Shown: piece after piece, positions 57,445 to 64,000 of the stretch
Position numbering within the stretch: position 1 is the stretch's first letter
How the letters are laid out: every line of letters begins with the position of its first letter
From: Deuterostichococcus epilithicus
Lineage: Eukaryota; Chlorophyta; Trebouxiophyceae; Prasiolales; Stichococcaceae
NCBI GenBank assembly: GCA_033439295.1
Contig: JAVTLE010000007.1
Span: 496,001-560,000 of the forward strand
Reading direction: 5' to 3'
Length of the DNA stretch: 64,000 bases
Program-made: the position numbers and the translations under genes
The notes under the pieces: model-generated
Databases searched by the model: none
What the model saw: only the letters and a program-made list of their open reading frames with translations
What the model was told of the DNA's origin: nothing

Positions 57445-60400
57445 TCACCCCAGGCCCAGCCGCGCCAGGCGGGGCCGCACCCACCGGTTCCGGTGGTGCT
57501 TCACCTTGTCGCCCAACGACACGTAGGTGAACTGCAAAAAGGGTCCCGACAACCCCCACCTGCACCAGGCGCCAGCACCGGCACATCAGCCTGTCTTGAG
57601 CATGCTGCAAGTTGAGTCCTTCTGACCAAGTTTCTGACAGACCTCTCCCTTCGGATTCGCGTGTCTGCAGTCAGTCAGCATTATAGAAGCAGGGCTGGAA
57701 CGTTTCCTGATGAAGACACCTCGCAATACACTCCAGACTGACAGAGGCTTCACCTGAAATATCGTCGGAAGTCCATGCCAGTGCGTACGGGGTGGAAGCC
57801 GGTCAGCGGCTGCAGCTGCGTGCCCAGCGCTGCTAGGTGCTCTGGCAGGAAGGGCGCGCACCTGCACACGTGTAAAGGGAGAGGTGTTCCCTCGAACAGC
57901 AGAATCTGGACTGTTCCCCCCGTTGAGGTGCCGCCGCGCACACTCTGCTGGCCCTTAGCGAGCTTGCCGTTGCTGAGACATGGACCAAATACAGGGCAGT
58001 CTTCAGCATTCAGCGCTGGTCATCTCACCGCAGGTAGGCCAGCATCTGGAAGGCCTCGCGCTCGAAGTCGCGCCCCAGGCCGGCGGTAGCGTCTGCAAAG
58101 GGGCGACCCCCCGGCTCCACGATCTGCCACCGCCTGCACGGCACAGGTTTCACGTCGCCTTGAGAATTTAACAAGCACATGCGCTTTCAGTGCCCTGACC
58201 TCGTTGCGAGACCAGCTTGTACTGGCAAGCTGCGGGACGGGCAGGAAAGGCCGGGCACCTGCAGATTGCCGTGAAGGCTTCCTTTCTGGCGCCTTCCATC
58301 ACGAAACGAATGCGCATCCACACACGCAAGGCAAAAGTTGCTGAGAAACCGGGCCTCGAGGGACACGCAGAGCGGGATGCTAGGGGAGGGGTCGAACGAT
58401 TGGCACGCGACACCTGGTGTATGCCTCCATTGAGTTCGGCAGCTGCAGGTCCACCTTCGGCAGGTTGGTGTGCAGGAACATCAGCTGCCCTGCGAGTGTC
58501 GGGCAGATCAGCGTCCTCAGGTCTACTACAGATCGGTTCCAGAAGCAACGGTCCCTGAGCCCCGTCCGGCACGGCGAATCAGCCAAATGACACAGGACAT
58601 GCGCGACAGCTGCGGCGGCGCACCGTGCTCATCATGCTGCGTCATGGTGTTGCCGGCGAATTCGTGCCAGCAGTGCTTCTGGCTCTTGTTGCAGTGCATC
58701 CTGCAGCGTTGCCAGCCCCACATCAGATCTTGGTCAGCATGTGTCCGAATGGCAATGCCACCGCTCGTTTGTCGCCATCAGGTCTCGGATACCGGCACCG
58801 CAAGACGCATGCCCAGAACTCCAGCAGAATCCAATCGTTTGGGTGCAATCATTTGGATCACCACACCGAGAGTGAGAGCCTGCATGCCCTTGACTGAGTC
58901 AGGCCGCATTTTGGTGCGCACTTTCTGACGCCGACGCTGCCGACGGGCGTGGCGACGAGGCCATAGGACAGGTTGGCGGCCAGCAGCGCGTATGGAAAGG
59001 TCTCTTTGTCGCCCTTGCCCATGAAGTTGGACAGCAGCTCGCTGTACAGCGCCGACTCCACATTAAAGTAGGCCGCCAGCAGCAGCCCGCGCCACAGCCT
59101 GCGGCATGGAGGAAGGTTGCAGGTTGAACAAGATTGATAGCTTGAAGGTGCAGGCACGTACGAGAGCGCCAACTGCACTTTGGCCAAGGCTGCCAGCACC
59201 AGCTTTCCGCCACACCACAGCCTCTCTGACAATTCTTGAAGACACACGCGAGTGGCCTCGCGCATCTGCAGATGCAGAGCCAATTAGGGTATAGGCATGG
59301 CCAAATTCAAGCGAACATCCGAAGATACCTGATCACAGGAGGCAGACCGAGGACAAGGGAGAGCAGCACCTGCGCCGGTGCAGCACCATCTGGCCGCTCT
59401 CGAAGCTGCCTCTCGGCAGCGCCGCAGGCGCCAGCCCCAGCACCGGCGCGAGGTCCGGCGCAGCGGACGCCTCCCAGTAGTCCGGCCACAGCAGCGCGCC
59501 CGTGCGTATGTAGCCGGGACTGCCGAACAGCGGCGTCGGGTCCCGCACCGCGATGTTGTCAGAGTCCAGGAAGAGGACCTGCGGTGGTCAAGGGGCGCAG
59601 TGGAGCGTTGCTGATGGCAGCCAGGTGCTGAACAGAGGAGGGCGTTTCCGCCACCGTGGCATGCACGGACCGATTTTATTCACCAGCTTGAACAGTAACA
59701 GCTCTAACAGAAGCCTTGACAGCCTTGACAACTGCCACAGTAGAGCCTGTATGCCTGACCGTGCTCTCCACTCCAAGCGCCCCTCACTCTCTGTGTTGCA
59801 GAATGTTCCAGCCCACCTCCTCGAAGCCGCTGAGCAGCACGGTGGCGGCCTTCATGGTGAAGCCGCGCATGCGGCTCACGGCGTGCGGCAGCGCCCGCAC
59901 AGTGACGCCCAGCCGTGCCAGCGCCGCCCGCAGCCCCGGCGTCGGCAGCTCCGCCCCCGGGAAGAACATCTCCACCGGCAGCGCGCAACCTGGAGTGAAA
60001 CTGCCTCGAGCATGTGCATCAGCATGCTCGGAGATGCGCTCGGCCACAGCGCTGCCATCGAGGCCGCACATGCAAGCAACTCCCTGCCTGTCTCTTGTCG
60101 CCCGACGCTAATGCTCCCTTGTGAGATCTTGTTCATACGCTCTACTGCTCGCATGGCGCACCACTGCAGCGTGCCTCTCAGAGCCACGCATGAACCGACC
60201 TGTGAGTCGCAGCATGTGGACGCTGACCCAGGCTGGCACGATGTAGGGCAGGCCGCCGGAGAGGACCACGATGCCGCGGCCGCTGGTGGCGCTTGCTGGA
60301 AACGCGGGCGCGGCAGCCAGGAACGCACGCCACTGCTCCCGCGCACGCTGCACGGCTTCCCTGCGGCACGGCAACACGGGACTGTCTCGCAATGTTCACG

Positions 60401-62344
60401 GGGCTGTTTGTGGGAGGGAAAGCCGGGGGGTGGCCGCGCTGTGTGCAAGCGCGCGAGAACATCAGCAGCTGCAGCAGTGAGTAGGTGATGAGTGCAGAAA
60501 GGAGCCTTGGTGGGTGCAGGAAGGAGCCTTGGTGGCTGGATGCGGCAGGTCACCGCTCGAGGCACGGCCACATCCGCCCCATCAGGACGTGAGCTGCTCC
60601 TTGCATGAGGCATCACAGAAGCCGCTGCGCCACGGAGAGGCAAGCAAAGGCAGATACGGATGCTCACCTGTCCATGCGTTTTCCAGAGCGCACGAAGTCT
60701 GATTCGAATGTGCGTTCTCCTGGTGCCTGTACCACGTGCGGCCCAGCAGCCTGCAGCGCCTGTTGCACCTGCAACAAGAACAATCCTTCGCATCACTGTT
60801 GATCCGCCTGTGTGTATTGCAGCGCACCGTATCGCCATGGTGCCCAGCAAGGATCACAGAGAGTCGTGCGGCTGTCCTCCGAAATCACTATGGCAAAAGC
60901 ATGCCGCCCAAAGGTCCAGAGGGGCATATGCACCTGCGCCCACAGCTGTGCCGCCAGTTCGTCCTGTGTAGTGGCAGCCGCCGCCAGCCGCCGGCACGCA
61001 GGCGCCCCCGCCGGCCGATGCGAATTGGCCTCATCTGATCTGTGCCTGCCGTGGCGCGGCCTCTGCAGCGCCGACGCTGCCGCGGCCAACCCTAAGCCCT
61101 GCTGCCTGCTGCTGCTGCTGCTGTGCGCCACTGCAGCTGCCGTCGTGAGCCGCCGGCTGCTTGGCGTGTGGCAGGCTGTGAACACGCGTTGCCGCTCGCG
61201 GGCGGGATGCCGTCCACTGCTGCCGCTGTGCTGGGCCAGCCTCCTGACACCGGCCACTGCTGCGACCTTTGCAGCGCTGGCGCTGGCCTGCAGGTCGGCT
61301 GCTGCCGCCAGCCATGTCGGGTCGTCGTGTGGGAGGTAGCGCTCCGCCAAATATGGCCCTGTTCGGCGGACGGGAGCGCATCCCTTCTCAACACATGGGC
61401 GCAAGCGGCGATGAACGTCCAGCCTCATGGCACCGCGAGGCAGCTGCAGAAACTGGCTGTTCACATGTAGGCAGGGCAAGTGGCGTCTCGTACCGAAGTG
61501 GGGAGCACCACGCACCCTGCTCGTCACACTTCAGCGGCGTCGGGTACTGCAGGGCCTCCTGCTGGGCAAAGGTGAGCTGGGCACATGCCTCGGCACACGT
61601 GAAGGGGCGGTGGTGCCCACAGGTCGTCCTGGCCACGCAGAGGCAGCCGCGCTCAGCACGGATGCATGCAGCTGGAACAGCCGGGCTGGGGCAGCCAGCA
61701 ACGCAACAGGTGCAAAGCAGCGGACAACTAATTGCGTTCCTTTGCACAAGATCGGTCACTGTCGATGTGTGGCTGTGGCAGTTCACCTGTGCGCCGTCCA
61801 GCTGTCGGTACACTCGCAGAAACCGGCGTTCGTGGAGATGACCTCGTCGCAGCTGCGGTCGCCGGCTGGCACGCGAGGCCTGTGTTAGGGATTGCAAACG
61901 TATCGGCAAAGCACTACGTGACCTCCCTCAAGTGAACTCATGTGAGCTCCGTCTCGAGCCTTTTACATGATCAGCCACTAAAGCATTGTGGGAGCGTCCC
62001 TGAACATGCATCATCTGGCCGCGCCGCTGGGTGCAGCGCGCGCAGCGGCGGATGTTTTTGACAATGGTGCAGAAGTTGCGAAAGGCTATCTGCCAATAGA
62101 TTGTTTCAGCGACGTGCCCGAATGGGCTGCACGCCATAGTGTAGCGCCAGGCCACGCAGCCGGCGCCCACAGGCTTGCCCGCGGCGGTGCCCCGCGCTCG
62201 GCCAGTCGTCAGTCGCAGCATCCCCACCACCGCGTACAGCAGCAGGGCCAGCGCCGGGAGCAGCACAGCTGCTGGTGTACAGCGCCTGGCTCGACGCTGC
62301 ATTGTCCGAAGCCGCGATTTCTGGGCATTCGCCTCGGGTGGCAT
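57445..62344 (-). CDS. Putative alpha-mannosyltransferase, GT71-like (paralogue 2)
   Basis: Same architecture as paralogue 1. ATG at 62344 gives a basic tail and anchor (AVLLPALALLLYAVVGML). Cysteine-rich exons follow: RVPAGDRSCDEVISTNAGFC (about 61790-61880) and CGHHRPFTCAEACAQLTF (about 61550-61620). The linker exon has HDDPTWLAAAADLQASASAA (about 61350). Catalytic blocks are RGIVVLSGGLPYIVPAWVSV (about 60210-60290), LPVEMFFPGAELPTPGLRAA and KAATVLLSGFEEV (59810-59990), FLDSDN with GALLWPDYWE and SFESGQMVLH (59390-59580), NFMGKGDKETFPYALLA (58980-59040), HCWHEFAGNTMTQHD (58620-58690), QLMFLHTNL (58470-58490) and FLQFTYVSLGDKVKHHRNRW near the end. No disrupting lesion was seen. Coding blocks are much more alike between paralogues than introns. 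Confidence 0.8.
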
Positions 62345-62847
62345 CAGTCCATCTGCCTGGTATTATCAGCACTTGCATTTCGTGCGGTGATCATTTTGCG
62401 ATGCTTAGAGAGTGCTTCTGTCTTCGATCGATCCCGTCAATTGCATCTGAGGTATTAGGCGCCTTCACCCGACCCATTCATGTGTACGACAGTTTGAAAG
62501 CCACCTAGCAGCTGCGCCGGTCCAATGCATTCACCGATGCTGATGATGAAGTAGCCTCGCCGATCCAATCCAGGAGTCACTCTGCCACGGCGACCTTGCG
62601 TGCTTGCAGTTTTGGCTGAAGTTCATTGTGTGCCGCGCCGCACAATCAGTCCCGCCTGAAGCACAACGCCTGAACCACATTGTGCTGCCTCGACTGATGA
62701 CAGCAATTCGAACATCGAAACCAACTCACACACTCCCGATATCTATTCTCACGCTGACCTCAAGTCGCCCAGAGTGTTATCAACACGGCTAGCGGCCCGG
62801 GTACATCGAGCCGCTGCCATTGCGGGGTCATGATACTTCATGATGGC
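62345..62847. other. Intergenic region, nothing recognised
   Basis: About 500 bases between the start of GT71 paralogue 2 and the stop of the next minus-strand gene. Confidence 0.5.
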
Positions 62848-63789
62848 CTAGTCAATGTATTCGAAAGGGATGTTGAGGAGCGAAAACACAAACTCCCACA
62901 TCGCCAGCTGGTGCCACGTCTGCGACCGCAGAACACCCTTGGGTCAGCTCGGGGGCGATTGACCAGCGTCAACGATGCCGCTGTTCAGCAGCATGCTGCG
63001 TGTCGGCGTGTTGCGCTATGATGTGTCACGCCAATCATGCATGATGATGCAGATGAGTCTGAGACTCTCTGCGTGGGGTGCAGTCGCATGCTGTACCAGA
63101 TCTGCACCTCCATTCCAAGAGCACGGCACTGCAACTTGAGAGGCGTGCGGCTGCAACAATGCAATTCAAATGTTGTAAGGATGTAGAACTGTCACCGTCA
63201 GCTGGTAGCGCCAGTGCACGTACACCCTATCCACCAGCAACAGCGTGCCGTCCAGGAGCATCTTCTCCAGGACGGCAAAATCGCGGCCCTCGCCCAGGGC
63301 CAGGGACAGCACCACGAAGTCGTGCTCGCCGGCCTGGCCGCCCAGCCACGTGCTGAAGTCCAGCATCTGCGGTCAAGATGTCAGGGCTTGGGATCTGAAC
63401 CTCAAGCGCAGCCGCCTGTGTGATCCGACCTGTGCAGCATTGCTTATGCGGGGTAGGATGTGCCGTGCCGGCCTCCGCCGCCCTGGTTTATGCGCAAGTT
63501 CCTGCAGCAACGCCCCGGCGTGCGGCACCTGCACTGGGGCGCCTGTTCACAGACTACAACGCTGGGCTGTCAGGGTTCCGAGCGTAACGCAGCCGCGCTG
63601 ACTCGTCAGGAGCTGTCGAACCTCGACGGAATCCTTTGCCTCGTACAGTGCGGGCGCGGGGCTCTTGGCGGCCGCCGGCGCGGCGCAGCCGCGCCAGCTG
63701 TGGCAGCCGGCTAGGTGCTGGCGCCACCAGGATCGGTGGCGCGGGCTGCCGCCGCCGCCTGGGAGGATCAGCGTCTGAATGTCCGACAT
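62848..63789 (-). CDS. FkbM-methyltransferase-like protein, 3' part (continues past the right edge or into unresolved exons)
   Basis: Two exons are secure and join in phase 0: 63366-63196 (57 aa) and 62919-62848 (23 aa plus TAG). They encode MLDFSTWLGGQAGEHDFVVL, then ALGEGRDFAVLEKMLLDGTL, LLVDRVYVHWRYQ and finally TWHQLAMWEFVFSLLNIPFE. This resembles the C-terminal half of FkbM-type SAM-dependent methyltransferases (D-F-V-V-x-K-M-D-x-E-G-x-E-x-x-V-L). However, the K-M-D of the usual motif reads S-L-A here, so activity is doubtful. A likely upstream exon covers about 63789-63610 (SMSDIQTLILPGGGGSP to DSVEVRQLLT), but its join is not resolved. Confidence 0.5.
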
Positions 63790-64000
63790 GGAGACATCGT
63801 ACCTGCGGCAGTCAACGGGTTCATGGAGTCGCTTTGATCGGAAAAGCCCTTTCGAGCCATTTCACCACAATGGAGTCTGGACAGGAATGCAGGGGACCGC
63901 AGGAGCCGTGGGTGGTCAGGCGGCCTCTGCCGCGGGCTGGTGCTGTAGCGCGTGTGCGACTGTGGAGCAGCACTGACTCTCACTTTGACACGCCAAACGC
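63790..64000. other. Right edge, not interpreted
   Basis: About 210 bases that may hold further 5' exons of the FkbM-like gene. No exon can be defended. Confidence 0.3.

Overview
The window is nuclear DNA of an intron-rich, GC-rich eukaryote, most likely a green alga of the Chlorella/Coccomyxa (trebouxiophyte) kind. Evidence: many short exons joined by GT-AG (some GC-AG) introns; a plant-lineage set of Golgi glycosyltransferases (XEG113-like GT77, GT61, DUF266/GT14-like); eukaryotic core genes (UTP15, PIG-C, DHHC palmitoyltransferase); and short TTTAGGG-like tracts. The clade is an inference. Gene models were read by eye: exon joins checked for phase are stated as such, others are approximate.

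Layout. 1-2523 (+) cytochrome P450, 5' end missing. 2755-7580 (-) XEG113-like GT77 whose introns hold decayed copies of neighbouring exon edges. 8845-11460 (-) DHHC palmitoyltransferase. 12391-13557 (-) GGHP-repeat basic protein. 13930-17488 (-) glycine/glutamine-rich protein with an extremely cysteine-rich tail. 18270-21800 and 32215-36200 are two direct copies of one block carrying divergent PIG-C and GT61 genes. In copy A PIG-C is intact and GT61 is truncated; in copy B PIG-C is frameshifted and GT61 survives. Between the copies lies 23818-30136 (-), a gene of about 18 exons in which most exons encode exactly two or three copies of a 12-residue hydrophobic repeat ending in L-D-V. I do not recognise this repeat and regard it as the most novel item here.

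From 37.8 kb: a small COX7c-like mitochondrial protein (-), UTP15 (+, 11 exons, 520 aa), a one-pass membrane coiled-coil protein (+), an unrecognised strand-rich protein (-), a DUF1365 protein (+, 5 exons, 299 aa), two tandem GT71-type mannosyltransferase-like paralogues (-) with a GT14/DUF266 glycosyltransferase (+) between them, and the 3' end of an FkbM-methyltransferase-like gene (-) at the right edge.

Functionally the window is rich in secretory-pathway glycosylation: GT77, GT61, two GT71-like, GT14-like and GPI-GlcNAc transferase subunit PIG-C, plus a protein palmitoyltransferase. This fits an alga with a complex wall or glycoprotein coat. I see no bacterial operons, CRISPR arrays, rRNA or convincing tRNA.
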